From Chloroflexota bacterium (GTDB taxonomy: Bacteria; Chloroflexota; Limnocylindria; Limnocylindrales; CSP1-4): DNA of 64,000 nucleotides. The stretch spans positions 43,100 to 107,099 of the forward strand of contig JACPOS010000003.1 of the NCBI GenBank assembly GCA_016191395.1, written 5' to 3'. A program made the translations under genes and the position numbers. This document shows positions 1 to 9,025 of the stretch, piece by piece (the stretch's first letter is position 1; each line of letters starts with the position of its first letter). The notes beneath the pieces are model-generated. The model saw only the letters and a list, made by a program, of their open reading frames with translations, did not search any database and was not told where the DNA came from.

Positions 1-71
1 CCTGACCCGGGGCGGCTCCCTGTCTGCCACAGGCTTGCAGGCGGCCGTTGATACGTCCCGAATACGCGCCG

Positions 72-290
72 GTGCCGGCGCCACGGGGGAGTCCATGCAC
101 GTCGGCCCAGCTCGTTTGCGCCAGGTTCGTGTCGCTTGCGGCGACGGCGGTCGTCGCCATCGCTGCGTGCGGCGGCGACGCTGCGGCAACAGCCGGACGA
201 GGCAGCTCGGGAGGTGCGGGCCCGACGTCGGGGCGGGATCAGGAAGCTGCCGAAGGCGATCCGGGCCGTGCACGCGCATTGCGGGATTCC
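72..290 (+). pseudogene. possible lipoprotein N-terminus, remnant
   Basis: Reading from a GTG at 72, the frame gives a short Arg-containing N-region, a hydrophobic stretch and a lipobox ending IAAC-GGD (Cys codon 168-170), followed by a Gly/Ser/Ala-rich linker. This is how a bacterial lipoprotein begins. After about 290 the frame loses protein-like character and runs on without a stop into the next gene, so no complete lipoprotein is encoded. It may be a decayed or truncated gene, or a chance reading frame in GC-rich DNA. The rest of 1-381 shows nothing else I can support; a weak TACGCT at 324-329 could be a -10 for the gene at 382. Confidence 0.25.
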
Positions 291-381
291 CTGGCCGGCT
301 TTCTGACCCTGGCCCATCGCCGCTACGCTGTCCGGTACGCCCGCGGTAGCCATCGACCGACGGGCTCGCGGTGGAGGGTTC

Positions 382-3177
382 GTGGAGTCACGGGCGTCGT
401 CGATCGAGATCCGCCTGCTCGGCGCGATCGAGCTGGCGGTCGACGGCATCGAGGTACCTCTCGGCGGGCCGCGCCAACGAGCGCTCCTCGCATTGCTCGC
501 GCTGCCTCCCGGCCAGGTCGTCGCGGCCGACGCGCTCGTCGAGGAGATCTGGGCCGGTGAGCCGACCGACGGCGCGGACACGACGCTCAGAAGCTACGTC
601 TCGCGTCTTCGCCGGTCGCTCGGCGAGGCGGCGAGCGTCGGGCGAACGGACCGCGGCTACATCCTCCGGGCGCCGCACCATGCCGTGGATGCGCTCGAGT
701 TCGAGCGGCTGGCCCGCGACGGCGCCGATCTCCTCCGGCGCGGCGCCAATCGCCGTGCGCGCGACCAGCTCCTGGCTGCGCTGGCGCTGTGGCGCGGGCG
801 CCCATTCGGTGAGGTCGGCGGCGAAGGCGCACTCGCGACGGCGGCAGGGCGGCTCGACGAGCGGCGGCTCCTGGCGCTCGAGCAGCGCCTCGAGGCCGAC
901 CTCGCGCTGGGGCGTGCGGCAGAGCTCGTGGACGAGCTCGAGGTGCTCGTTCGGCAGCACCCGTTCCGCGAGCGCCTCTGGCACGAGTTGATGCTCGCCC
1001 TCTATCGCGCCGGCCGCCAGGCAGACGCCCTCGCCGCCTACCACCGCGCGCGCAGAGCCCTCGATGAGCACCTCGGGATCGAGCCCGGTGAGGAGCTACA
1101 GGCGCTCGAACGCGGAATACTCCAGCAGGACGTGCCGGGTCCCGCCGTGGGGGATGGCCGCGCTCCCCTGCCCCTCCCGGTCAGCAGCTTCGTCGGCCGC
1201 GAGGACGAGCTCGCGGCGCTGGCGCCGCGGCTTCGCGCAGATCGCCTGCTGACGCTCACGGGGGTGGGCGGCGTCGGCAAGACGCGCCTGGCCGTGGAGC
1301 TCGCCCGGCGTGGCGCCGCGGAGTTCGACGCCGCTGTCTTCGTCGACCTCTCGCCACTCGCGGATCCGACGCTCGTCGCCGGCGAGATCGCAAGGGCCCT
1401 CGGCGTCCGCGAGCACGGCGACCGGAACGTCGCCGAGCTCCTGGCGGCGCACGTCAGGTCCATCGACCTGCTCCTGGTTCTGGACAACTGCGAGCACGTC
1501 CGGGAGGCCGCCGGCGCGGCCGTCGAGGGGCTCCTGCTCGCGGGCCCTGATGTCCACGTGCTCGCGACGAGCCGATCGCCGCTCGGCGTCCCCGGGGAGG
1601 TCGAGTTCGCCGTGCAGCCGCTCGCGGTTGGGTCGGACGCCGTGACGCTGCTGCTTGCGCGTGCGCGGGCCGCGCGACCCTCGCTCGGCGACGATGAGCC
1701 GACGCGCGCGACCGCAGCCCGGATCTGCAACGACCTCGAAGGTCTGCCGCTCGCGATCGAGCTTGCCGCCGCCCGGGCCCGATCGCTCTCCCTCGGGGAC
1801 ATCGCCGCCCGGCTCAGCGATCGGTTCCGGTTCCTCGTGTCGTGGCGTCGGCTGTCCACGGCTCGGCACAGGACCCTCCGCGAGGCAATGGACTGGAGCT
1901 ACGAGCTGCTTGGAGCCGATGAGCAGGCGCTGCTCGCGGCCCTGTCGGTCTTCGCCGGCGGTTTCGGCTTCCCGGCGGTCCTCGCAGTGGGCGCTTCGAG
2001 GGACGAGGACGTGGCGCTGCAGCATCTCGATGGGCTCGTGGAGGCCTCGCTTGTCATCGCGGAGGACGGACCGGGCGAGACCCGGTACCGCTTGCTCGAG
2101 ACCGTTCGCCAATACGCAGCACAGCGGCTCGATACTGGTGGCGAACGCACGGAGGTCCGTACGCGGCATGCCGACTGGTGCCTGGAGCTCGCCGAGGCGG
2201 CGGCGCCCGAGCTCACGGGGGAGCGCCAGAATTCATGGTTCACCCGGCTCGAAGCCGAGCAGGACAACCTGCGCGCCGGAGCGGCATTCCTTGCAGAAAT
2301 CGAGAGCTGGGACAAGCACTTGCGACTCGGCGTCGCGCTGACCCGCTTCTGGTACGTCCGCGGCCATCTGGCCGAGGGCCGGTGGCACCTTGAGCGCTCG
2401 CTGGACTCGGGGCAGGTGACGGACCCGGCACTCCGTCGGCGTGCGCTGACGGCTGCAGCCTCGCTTGCGCTCCTCCAGGGCGAGTATGCGGCGGCCACTG
2501 CCTTCGCAGAGGCGGGCCTCGATGCGGCCCGCGCCACCGGCGAGCAGCGCCTCGTCGCCAATGCGCTGAGCAACCTTGGTGCGATCGTCCTTGCCGGTGG
2601 AGATGCGGATCGAGCGGGGCCGCTGCTGGACGACGCCGTCGCAGTTGCCCGAGCCGCCGGCGACCAGCGGATCCTCGCGCTGGCGGTGAACAATCGCGGA
2701 GATTACGCGCTGACGCGCGGCGACTTCGACACGGCGCGCCCGCTCTTCGAGGAGAGCCTGGAGCTGCTCCGGGCCCGTGGCGATACCGCCAACATCGCCC
2801 GAGCCCTGTTCAACCTGGGCGCGAGCGAGCTGGAGGCTGGCCGACATGATGTCGCGGGGATCGCCTTCCGCGAAGGACTCGCACTCGCCCGCGACGCCGG
2901 CGATCGCGAGGACCTGGCCTGGAACCTCGAGGGCCTGGCAGCACTCGCGGCCGCCCGCCTCATGGGCGAGCGCGCCGCCGTCCTCCTGGGAGCGGCGGAT
3001 GCGCAGCTTGCCGCGATGGGCGCCGATTACAAGCCATACGAGCGGTCACTCCGCGAGCGCACGGCAGGCGCAGTGTCCGCCCTGCTCGGCGAGGCGCCGA
3101 TGAAGGAGGCGATCGCGCGCGGTGCCACGATCCCGCTCGCGGATGCGGTGACGCTAGGGTTGACGTCGGACGGCTGA
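382..3177 (+). CDS. AfsR/BTAD-family regulator with NB-ARC ATPase and TPR regions
   Basis: The 931-aa product is a large signal-transducing transcriptional regulator. Order: OmpR-type winged helix (about residues 8-95), bacterial transcriptional activation domain (about 100-245), NB-ARC/STAND ATPase (about 270-500) with P-loop GVGGVGKTR near residue 295 and Walker-B-like LLLVLDNCEHV, then helical TPR-type repeats to the C-terminus. Family members couple ATP-driven oligomerisation to promoter activation, often of secondary metabolism or stress genes; the target here is unknown. The GTG start at 382 has GGAGGG at 372-377. It is a lone gene converging on the ABC permease, with 18 bp between the stops. 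Confidence 0.9.
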   Translation: MESRASSIEIRLLGAIELAVDGIEVPLGGPRQRALLALLALPPGQVVAADALVEEIWAGEPTDGADTTLRSYVSRLRRSLGEAASVGRTDRGYILRAPHHAVDALEFERLARDGADLLRRGANRRARDQLLAALALWRGRPFGEVGGEGALATAAGRLDERRLLALEQRLEADLALGRAAELVDELEVLVRQHPFRERLWHELMLALYRAGRQADALAAYHRARRALDEHLGIEPGEELQALERGILQQDVPGPAVGDGRAPLPLPVSSFVGREDELAALAPRLRADRLLTLTGVGGVGKTRLAVELARRGAAEFDAAVFVDLSPLADPTLVAGEIARALGVREHGDRNVAELLAAHVRSIDLLLVLDNCEHVREAAGAAVEGLLLAGPDVHVLATSRSPLGVPGEVEFAVQPLAVGSDAVTLLLARARAARPSLGDDEPTRATAARICNDLEGLPLAIELAAARARSLSLGDIAARLSDRFRFLVSWRRLSTARHRTLREAMDWSYELLGADEQALLAALSVFAGGFGFPAVLAVGASRDEDVALQHLDGLVEASLVIAEDGPGETRYRLLETVRQYAAQRLDTGGERTEVRTRHADWCLELAEAAAPELTGERQNSWFTRLEAEQDNLRAGAAFLAEIESWDKHLRLGVALTRFWYVRGHLAEGRWHLERSLDSGQVTDPALRRRALTAAASLALLQGEYAAATAFAEAGLDAARATGEQRLVANALSNLGAIVLAGGDADRAGPLLDDAVAVARAAGDQRILALAVNNRGDYALTRGDFDTARPLFEESLELLRARGDTANIARALFNLGASELEAGRHDVAGIAFREGLALARDAGDREDLAWNLEGLAALAAARLMGERAAVLLGAADAQLAAMGADYKPYERSLRERTAGAVSALLGEAPMKEAIARGATIPLADAVTLGLTSDG

Positions 3178-3195
3178 TGTAACGCTCGCGAGTGC

Positions 3196-4377
3196 CTACG
3201 CGACCTCGCGCTTGATCGTCGTCGAGGCGAGGATCACGAAGAACACCGCGATCCCGGCGAGCACCAGGAGGTCCGTCTGGACCACCCGGCTGGACAGGTC
3301 GGCGCCCTTGAGCATCACCTCGCGCAGGCCCTCGATCGCGTAGGTCAGCGGCAGCCCGTGGGCGATGACGTTGAGCGCGTCCGGCAGCTGCGCAACGGGG
3401 AAGAGCAGGCCGCCGAGCAGACCCTGGGGCACGATCACGAGCGGAATGAACTGGATGACCTGGAGCTCGGTCCGCGCAAACGTCGACAGGAAGATGCCGA
3501 GGTTCACCGCGCCGATCGACAGCAGCAGCGCGATCACGAAGGCGAGGATCGGCGAGCCCGCCGAATCGACGCCCAGGCCGATCGAGAATGCGGGAATCGG
3601 CCCGATGGCAGGAACCGCGATCGAGTTCAGGATGAAGACCGTGAGGAACACGATCTGGATCGTGGCGAACATCCCGAAGCCCAGGCTGTAGCCGAGGACG
3701 ATCTCGCCGCGCGACACGGGGGTCCCGAGCAGCCGCTCGAGGGTGCCGCCGATCCGCTCGCGCAGGAAGCTGATCCCGGTCAGCAGGAAGACGAAGAAAT
3801 AGCCGAAGAAGCCCAGGAAGATCGGGGCGAGCACGTCCACCTGGTCGGCATCCGGAGTGAGGTAGACGGTCTCGCGGGCGATCTTCGGGATCACGGGGGT
3901 GGCCGCACCCGGCGGCGCGAGCTCCGCGGCGAGCGTCGCCATCACGGATTGGAGCTTCCCGAACGCGGCCGCATCGGCAGCCGGCTCCGTGCCCTTCGTG
4001 ATCACAGTGAACGTCGGTCGCGTGCCGGCGAGGACATCGGACGGCAGCGACGCCGGGATGACGATCGCGATGTCGCCGTTGTCCAGCCGGAGCTGCTCCT
4101 TCGCCGCGTCCTCCGAGTCCGTGTGCGAGATCACCTCGACGCCGTCCGGCGCGCCGATGGTCGCCGTGGTGAGGGCATCGACGATCCGCTGGCCCGGGGC
4201 ACCCGCCTCGTTGACCATCACGACCTGGACCGTGGCGTCCTTCGTGTCACGGAGCACCCAGCCGAGGAGCGCCGTGACGACGAGCGGCACGACGAACATC
4301 AGGCCCAGCGTTCGCTCGTCGCGTCGGAAGCCCTGCGCGATGCGGCGCGCGATGGCGAGGATGCGACTCCCGCTCAT
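3196..4377 (-). CDS. ABC-2 type transporter permease
   Basis: The 393-aa membrane protein has one N-terminal transmembrane helix (about residues 25-45), a roughly 130-residue extracytoplasmic domain, then a block of five or six helices, the usual layout of ABC-2 exporter permeases of the YhaP/NatB/drug-efflux kind. A FLRERIGGTLERLLGTPVSR segment after the second helix is typical of the family's coupling helix. Its ATG overlaps the ATPase stop by four bases (ATGA), so it is the last gene of a tetR-ATPase-permease operon. The substrate cannot be read from sequence; a local TetR suggests an inducible efflux role. Confidence 0.88.
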   Translation of the reverse strand: MSGSRILAIARRIAQGFRRDERTLGLMFVVPLVVTALLGWVLRDTKDATVQVVMVNEAGAPGQRIVDALTTATIGAPDGVEVISHTDSEDAAKEQLRLDNGDIAIVIPASLPSDVLAGTRPTFTVITKGTEPAADAAAFGKLQSVMATLAAELAPPGAATPVIPKIARETVYLTPDADQVDVLAPIFLGFFGYFFVFLLTGISFLRERIGGTLERLLGTPVSRGEIVLGYSLGFGMFATIQIVFLTVFILNSIAVPAIGPIPAFSIGLGVDSAGSPILAFVIALLLSIGAVNLGIFLSTFARTELQVIQFIPLVIVPQGLLGGLLFPVAQLPDALNVIAHGLPLTYAIEGLREVMLKGADLSSRVVQTDLLVLAGIAVFFVILASTTIKREVA

Positions 4378-5150
4378 GCGACCGCCTCATTGCCGTCGAG
4401 TGGACGGCCCTCGGCATCGAGCCCGGACAGCTTCAGGAACGCCGTCTCCAGGTTGTCCGTCCCGGCATTCGCGCGGAGCTCCGCGCCCGTCCCGCGCCCG
4501 ATCACCTTGCCGCTGCGGACGAAGATCAGCTCGTCACACCGATCTGCCTCGTCCATGACATGGCTCGCGACGAGGATCGTCGTCCCGGCCGCGGCAAGTC
4601 GCCGGAAATGGGTCCAGAACTGGACGCGGAGCGCGGGATCCACGCCCACCGTCGGCTCGTCGAGGAAGAGCACCTTCGGGTCGTGCACGAGCGTGCAGGC
4701 GAGTGAGAGCCGGCGCCGCATGCCGCCGGACAGCTCCAGGGCGGGCGCGCCCTTGCGGCCGGAGAGCTCCACGAGGTCCAGCACGCGATCGATCGCGGAC
4801 CTGTCCGCGTGGCCCTCGAGGCGCGCGAAGAACGACAGGTTCTCGCCGACCGAGAGCTCCGGGTAGATCGCCTCGGCCTGGGGCATGTAGCCGATCTGCC
4901 CGAGCGCCTGGCGCGAGGGCATCCTGGTGCCCAGGATCCGTGCCTCGCCGGCGGTCGCGTGGGCGAGGCCGGTCAGGAGGCGGATGAGCGTGGTCTTGCC
5001 CGAGCCGTTTGGCCCGAGCAGGCCGTAGATGCGACCAGGCTCGAGTGCGAGGTCGATCCCGTCCACCGCGTGAATCTCGCCGAACTGCTTGCGCAGTCCG
5101 ACCGCCTCGACGGCGTGGACTGGAGCGGAGCCCGACATCGCCGCGGTCAT
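4374..5150 (-). CDS. ABC transporter ATP-binding protein (ABC-2 exporter)
   Basis: A 258-aa ATPase that would power the adjacent permease. Visible motifs: Walker A GPNGSGKTT, signature LSGGMRRRLS, Walker B VLFLDEPTVGVDP and switch histidine ASHVMDEAD. The length is normal for a CcmA/DrrA-type subunit, and there is no long DrrA-like C-terminal extension. The ATG at 5150 overlaps the tetR stop (ATGA); an internal ATG five codons on is an alternative start. Co-transcription with tetR and the permease is inferred from these overlaps. Confidence 0.93.
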   Translation of the reverse strand: MTAAMSGSAPVHAVEAVGLRKQFGEIHAVDGIDLALEPGRIYGLLGPNGSGKTTLIRLLTGLAHATAGEARILGTRMPSRQALGQIGYMPQAEAIYPELSVGENLSFFARLEGHADRSAIDRVLDLVELSGRKGAPALELSGGMRRRLSLACTLVHDPKVLFLDEPTVGVDPALRVQFWTHFRRLAAAGTTILVASHVMDEADRCDELIFVRSGKVIGRGTGAELRANAGTDNLETAFLKLSGLDAEGRPLDGNEAVA

Positions 5151-5914
5151 GCCGTGAGCCCGGCGAGCGACGCCGCCACCAGCTGGTCGACGGCCGCCTC
5201 GGGGTCCATGGGCAGGCCGATGATGCGCTCCACGACGGGCCGTGTCATCAGGTGGAAGAAGATCGGGCCGACGAAGGCCTGGAGCGCGAGGATGGGGTGC
5301 ATCGGGCGGATCCGGCCGGCCGCGATCTGGCGCGAGATGTACTCCGTCAGGGCACCGAGCGTCGCCTCGAACAGCGGGCGCATGCCCTCGATCGCCGGCC
5401 CGGAGCCCGAGGTGATCTCGTGGAAGATCGCCCGCATCAGGCCCAGTCGCTCTCCGGCGACGCCCACGACGGCCCGCCCGATTAGCGGGAACACCACGTC
5501 CGGCGGGTCGTCGCGGTGCTGCGCGAGGATCGAGCGGATGGCCTCGAACGGCGAGTACGCCTCGAGGAGCCGCTGCAGGAGCGCCGCCTTTCCGGGCACG
5601 ATCCGATACAGGGTCCCGCGCGACACGCCCGCCGCGGCGGCGAGCGCCTCCATGGACAGCTGGTCCAGTGACTCGCGGACGAGCATGTCCTTGGCCGCGG
5701 CCAGAATCCTGGCCTCCGCGGCCGGCTGCGGCTCCAGCGCCACGCTCCTGAGCAGCGAACCGCGCGAGCCGAAATGCCGGTAGAACGTTGCCCGTGAGAC
5801 GCCCGCGCGACCGGCAATCACCGCGACCGGTGCGGCCGGGTCCTCGGCGAGCACCTCCCGCGCGGCGGACATCACCTGGCGCCGGATGGTCGGGTCCACG
5901 GCGATCGCTGCCAC
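5147..5914 (-). CDS. TetR-type repressor with two tandem HTH domains
   Basis: The 255-aa regulator heads an ABC exporter operon and probably represses it. It carries two successive TetR-type DNA-binding modules: residues about 10-57 (recognition helix in AGVSRATFYRHFGSRGSLL) and about 66-115 (AGVSRGTLYRIVPGKAALL). Usual TetR proteins are 190-220 aa with one HTH; here the ligand domain follows the second. The start is GTG at 5914, seven bases after a TAGGTT -10, with no Shine-Dalgarno, so a leaderless message is likely. A near-perfect palindrome between the -35 and -10 suggests autoregulation. Whether both HTH units bind DNA is unknown. Confidence 0.88.
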   Translation of the reverse strand: MAAIAVDPTIRRQVMSAAREVLAEDPAAPVAVIAGRAGVSRATFYRHFGSRGSLLRSVALEPQPAAEARILAAAKDMLVRESLDQLSMEALAAAAGVSRGTLYRIVPGKAALLQRLLEAYSPFEAIRSILAQHRDDPPDVVFPLIGRAVVGVAGERLGLMRAIFHEITSGSGPAIEGMRPLFEATLGALTEYISRQIAAGRIRPMHPILALQAFVGPIFFHLMTRPVVERIIGLPMDPEAAVDQLVAASLAGLTA

Positions 5915-5950
5915 GCTCGTGAACCTAGGTGGGACTCAGTGTCCCGTCAA
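5915..5950 (-). promoter_or_regulatory. tetR promoter with embedded operator
   Basis: On the minus strand: TTGACG (5950-5945), 17-bp spacer, TAGGTT (5927-5922), then seven bases to the GTG start. The spacer holds GGGACTCAGTGTCCC (5931-5945), an inverted repeat with 7-bp arms and one mismatch, which also reaches the -35. A repressor bound there would block RNA polymerase, fitting TetR autoregulation. Confidence 0.65.
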
Positions 5951-6981
5951 GTCTCACGGTGTCGCGAAGTCGGCGGGCGCCCGCGCCCCGGCCGCTGCGG
6001 CTCGCCGTGGCTCTTCCGGCCGCCTGGCGCCGCGGCTTCCGAGGGCTTTGGGGCAGGCGTTCGCGGGCCCTGCGGCCGGCCCTTGTGTGGCTTCACGGTG
6101 GTCGGTCGCTTGGGTGACGCGGCGCGAGGGCCGCCTTCCGCCCACGCTCGCCCACGGCCGCTGATGCTCCCACTGGCATCGCCGGTGAGACGTCGATTCT
6201 CCGAGGAGCTCGCGAGGCCGGCCATCGCCTTGATCTCCGGCGCCTTGAGGTTGCGCGACCGGCCGGAGTGGAGGTCGCCGAGCCGGACGATCCCGATCCG
6301 GACTCGCACGAGCCGCAGGATCGGCGCATCCACGGCGCCGAACATCCGGCGGAGCTGCCGCTTCCAGCCCTGCGCCAACGTCGCCCGATACCAGACCAGG
6401 CTCGGATCCGGCGACGGGTCGATGGCCCCGGCAAGCGTCCGGTTCTCGACGGAGGTCGTCGCGCGCAGCGGCACGGACAGCCGCGCCATCCCCTCCTCCA
6501 CGCGGATGCCGGCGTTCAGCCTGCCCACCTGGTCCGGTGAGAGCGGCTGCGCGACCGCGACGGCGTACTCCCGCTCCACCCCGAACCGGGGATGCAGGAC
6601 CCGCTCGGCCCACTCGCCGTCGTTCGTGAGCAGCAGCAGGCCCTCGGAATCCAGATCCAGGCGCCCCACCGGGTACAGGCGCGTGCCGTCCGGCACCAGC
6701 GCGGTCGGGATGAGGTCAAGGACCGTCGTTGCGGCGTGCCGGTCCTTGGTGGTCGACGTGACCCCCGCCGGCTTGTGGAGCGCCACGTAGGCGCGCACCG
6801 TCCCGAAGCCGACGGGGGCCCCGTTGACCTCGATGATCGACGTCAGGGGGTCGACCTTCTGTCCCACGACCGCCACGACGCCGTCGATGCGAACCCGGCC
6901 CGTGGCGACCAGCACCTCGGCCTGGCGTCGCGATGCCACGCCTGCGGCCGCGAGCACCTTCTGGATGCGCTCCTCAGGCAT
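5947..6981 (-). CDS. rluB: RluB/RsuA-family 16S/23S rRNA pseudouridine synthase
   Basis: A 344-aa pseudouridine synthase that isomerises a uridine in rRNA. It has an N-terminal S4 RNA-binding domain (starting PEERIQKVLAAAGVASRR) and a catalytic domain with the GRLDLDSEGLLLLTNDGEW motif; the Asp of GRLD is the nucleophile. From about residue 255 there is a long basic, Pro/Gly/Arg-rich tail, probably disordered, with a 19-bp dispersed repeat in its DNA (6162-6180). The ATG at 6981 overlaps the scpB end by eight bases. scpA-scpB-rluB is a common gene order, which supports the call. Confidence 0.92.
   Translation of the reverse strand: MPEERIQKVLAAAGVASRRQAEVLVATGRVRIDGVVAVVGQKVDPLTSIIEVNGAPVGFGTVRAYVALHKPAGVTSTTKDRHAATTVLDLIPTALVPDGTRLYPVGRLDLDSEGLLLLTNDGEWAERVLHPRFGVEREYAVAVAQPLSPDQVGRLNAGIRVEEGMARLSVPLRATTSVENRTLAGAIDPSPDPSLVWYRATLAQGWKRQLRRMFGAVDAPILRLVRVRIGIVRLGDLHSGRSRNLKAPEIKAMAGLASSSENRRLTGDASGSISGRGRAWAEGGPRAASPKRPTTVKPHKGRPQGPRTPAPKPSEAAAPGGRKSHGEPQRPGRGRPPTSRHRET
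6162..6180 (-). repeat. dispersed 19-bp palindromic repeat, copy 1
   Basis: Read on the minus strand this is GATGCCAGTGGGAGCATCA, identical to 25690-25708 on the plus strand. The ends GATGC/GCATC can pair. It lies in the codons of the low-complexity RluB tail. Confidence 0.55.
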
Positions 6982-7609
6982 CGTCGGCACCGTCGTCGAG
7001 CGGCAGGAGGAGCGTGCCGCCCTCCTCGGAGAGCCGGGCCGCGACGTCCGCATCGAGCGGCGGGAGGTCGTCCAGGCTCTGGAGGCCGAACCGCTCCAGG
7101 AACTCGAAGGCGGTGCCGTACAGGATGGGCCGGCCCGGCGCGTTCGACCGCCCGAGCTCCACCACCAGCCGGCGGTGCAGCAGGCTGCGGATGGTGTGGT
7201 CGGAGTCCACGCCGCGGACCCGCTCCACGGCCGCGCGCGTGACCGGCTGGCGATAGGCCACGATCGCGAGCGTCTCGAGGCCCGCGGGCGACAGCCGAAT
7301 CGCGTCCGCGCCAACGTACCGCGCGACCACGGCGCCTGCCTCCGGGGCGGTTGCCAGCTCCACGCGGTCGCCGACTGCGATCAGGCGGATGCCGCGACCC
7401 CGGAGCGAGACCTCGAGGTCGCCGAGGCGTTCGTCCACCGTCGCCGCGTCGACACCCGCGATCGCCCCGATCTCGCGCCGCGACAGCGGGCGCTCGGCGA
7501 CGAACAGCAGCGCCTCGAGGCTCGCCTCGCTCAGCTCGCCCGGCGCGGGGCGTTCAGTCGGTGCGTCGGAGGGCGCCGCGGCGACGCGCTCCGTCATGGA
7601 TTCCGTCAC
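6974..7609 (-). CDS. scpB: segregation and condensation protein B
   Basis: A 211-aa winged-helix kleisin-interacting protein that joins ScpA and SMC in the chromosome condensation complex. The ScpB pattern is clear: ALLFVAERPLSRREIGAIAG near the N-terminus and the conserved ETLAIVAYRQPVTRAAVERV followed by VRGVDSD. The GTG start at 7609 overlaps the scpA stop (GTGA), and its 3' end overlaps the rluB start. smc itself is not in the window. Confidence 0.95.
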   Translation of the reverse strand: MTESMTERVAAAPSDAPTERPAPGELSEASLEALLFVAERPLSRREIGAIAGVDAATVDERLGDLEVSLRGRGIRLIAVGDRVELATAPEAGAVVARYVGADAIRLSPAGLETLAIVAYRQPVTRAAVERVRGVDSDHTIRSLLHRRLVVELGRSNAPGRPILYGTAFEFLERFGLQSLDDLPPLDADVAARLSEEGGTLLLPLDDGADDA

Positions 7610-8520
7610 GCGAACGAATCCAGGGACTCGTCGATCGGCGCGTCCTCAACGTCGGGCGCGACGCCGGCCGCGGCGCGCTCTGCTGCGGTGGTCCTCCGAG
7701 CGGTGATCGGCCCGAACGGCTCCTTCTGCTCCACGACGACCTCGCGCCGCTTCATCAGCTCCAGCATCGCCAGGAAGGTGACCGCGATCACGACCCGATC
7801 GTGGACGCCGCGCAGGAGGTCCTGGAGGACAACGGTGGAGGCGCCGCGAAGCGCGAGCCGGATGATCGCCGCACGCTGCGTGAGGGTGATGGAGCGCGGC
7901 ACCACCTCGGGTGGCGGCTCCGGATCCGGCAGGACCTGGACGAGCGAATCCAGGGCGCGGATGAGAAGCGCCGGGTCGATTGGCGGGGTCGACGGCGCGG
8001 TCGCGGCGCCGGCAAGTCCCGCGGCCAGCGCGGCCGCCGGCTCGCGCTTGAAGAGGCCCAGGCGAGCTTCGGCGCCGGACTGGAGCGCCGCGCCCGCGTC
8101 GCGGAACGCGCGATACAGGAGCAGCCGCGCGCGTAGCTCGGCCTCCGGATCGGTGCCCTCGTCCTCGAGCTCGACGGCGCTACCGGCCTGCGGGCGCGGC
8201 AGCATCGCGCGGCTCTTGATCAGGATCAGCTGGCTCGCGACCGCGACGAACGAGCTGATGCTGCTCATCCGATCGTGCTCGATGGACGCGAGCGCCTCGA
8301 GATAGGCCTCGGCGACGGCGCCGAGCGGCACCGTCAGCACGTCCAGCCGGCGCGCCTCGATCAGCGAGAGCAGCAGCCCGAGCGGCCCTTCCCACTCGGC
8401 GATGGCGACGTGCGTCGCCCAGTCCTGGCCGCGACCGGGCTCGATGCGGACGACCGGGCCGGATGCGGCCGACGCGGCTGCGCCCTCGAGGGTGTCGAGC
8501 GGCCGGATCGTCTCGACCAC
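7606..8520 (-). CDS. scpA: segregation and condensation protein A (kleisin)
   Basis: The 304-aa kleisin bridges the SMC heads. The N-terminal signature FEGPLDLLLxLI is present as WEGPLGLLLSLIEARRLDV, then SSFVAVASQLILIKSRAMLP, and the C-terminal winged helix FLAMLELMKRREVVVEQ. I chose GTG at 8520, one base after the stop of the HD gene; a TTG at 8541 would add seven residues and overlap that gene. Its stop overlaps the scpB start. Confidence 0.94.
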   Translation of the reverse strand: MVETIRPLDTLEGAAASAASGPVVRIEPGRGQDWATHVAIAEWEGPLGLLLSLIEARRLDVLTVPLGAVAEAYLEALASIEHDRMSSISSFVAVASQLILIKSRAMLPRPQAGSAVELEDEGTDPEAELRARLLLYRAFRDAGAALQSGAEARLGLFKREPAAALAAGLAGAATAPSTPPIDPALLIRALDSLVQVLPDPEPPPEVVPRSITLTQRAAIIRLALRGASTVVLQDLLRGVHDRVVIAVTFLAMLELMKRREVVVEQKEPFGPITARRTTAAERAAAGVAPDVEDAPIDESLDSFA

Positions 8521-8521
8521 G

Positions 8522-9025
8522 TCAGCTGGCCTCGTCCGCAAGGCGCAGGCGCTCCCCGGCCTCGGGGTCGCGTGGGTCGTCCTGCCAGCGGATCAGCTCA
8601 ACCGTGCGCGGCGCGCAGCCCGCCGCCTCTGCGATCCGCGCCGACGTCTCCGCGTGGTCGCGCAGGCGGACCAGCGAACGGCGCATCGGCGGGAACCAGC
8701 CGACCGAGGCGGCGACCCAGGTGATGTGCGCCTGTCCGAGGGAGTGGACGATCCGCGGCAGCAGGCCGACGTGGCCCTTGCCTGCGTCATGCAGCAGCCC
8801 GGCGAGCAGCACCTCGGGGTCCCGCGTGCCACCCAGCCGGAGCGCATCGACCACGTCCAGGCCATGGCGCTGGTCGGCGACGTGCATCTCCGCGAACACG
8901 GCCAGCTGGGCCGGGGTCAGCCACGCTGCGACGGCGTGCCGCTCGCGCTCCGAGACCCGTGCGAAGAGATGCCGCTTCGTCTGCCGGATCTTCGCCAGCC
9001 ACCACGCGGTGGACCCCGGTCTCAC
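8522..9025 (-). CDS. HD-domain protein
   Basis: A 167-aa protein with a metal-dependent phosphohydrolase HD core: RHGLDVVDAL, the HD pair in LLAGLLHDAGKGHVGLL, and RDHAETSARIAEAAG later on. Proteins of this type act on nucleotides or phosphorylated lipids, but the substrate cannot be told. The GTG start overlaps the M50 protease stop (GTGA), so it belongs to the xerD-scpAB operon. The C-terminus (LIRWQDDPRDPEAGERLRLA) is short and charged. Confidence 0.8.
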   Translation of the reverse strand: MRPGSTAWWLAKIRQTKRHLFARVSERERHAVAAWLTPAQLAVFAEMHVADQRHGLDVVDALRLGGTRDPEVLLAGLLHDAGKGHVGLLPRIVHSLGQAHITWVAASVGWFPPMRRSLVRLRDHAETSARIAEAAGCAPRTVELIRWQDDPRDPEAGERLRLADEAS

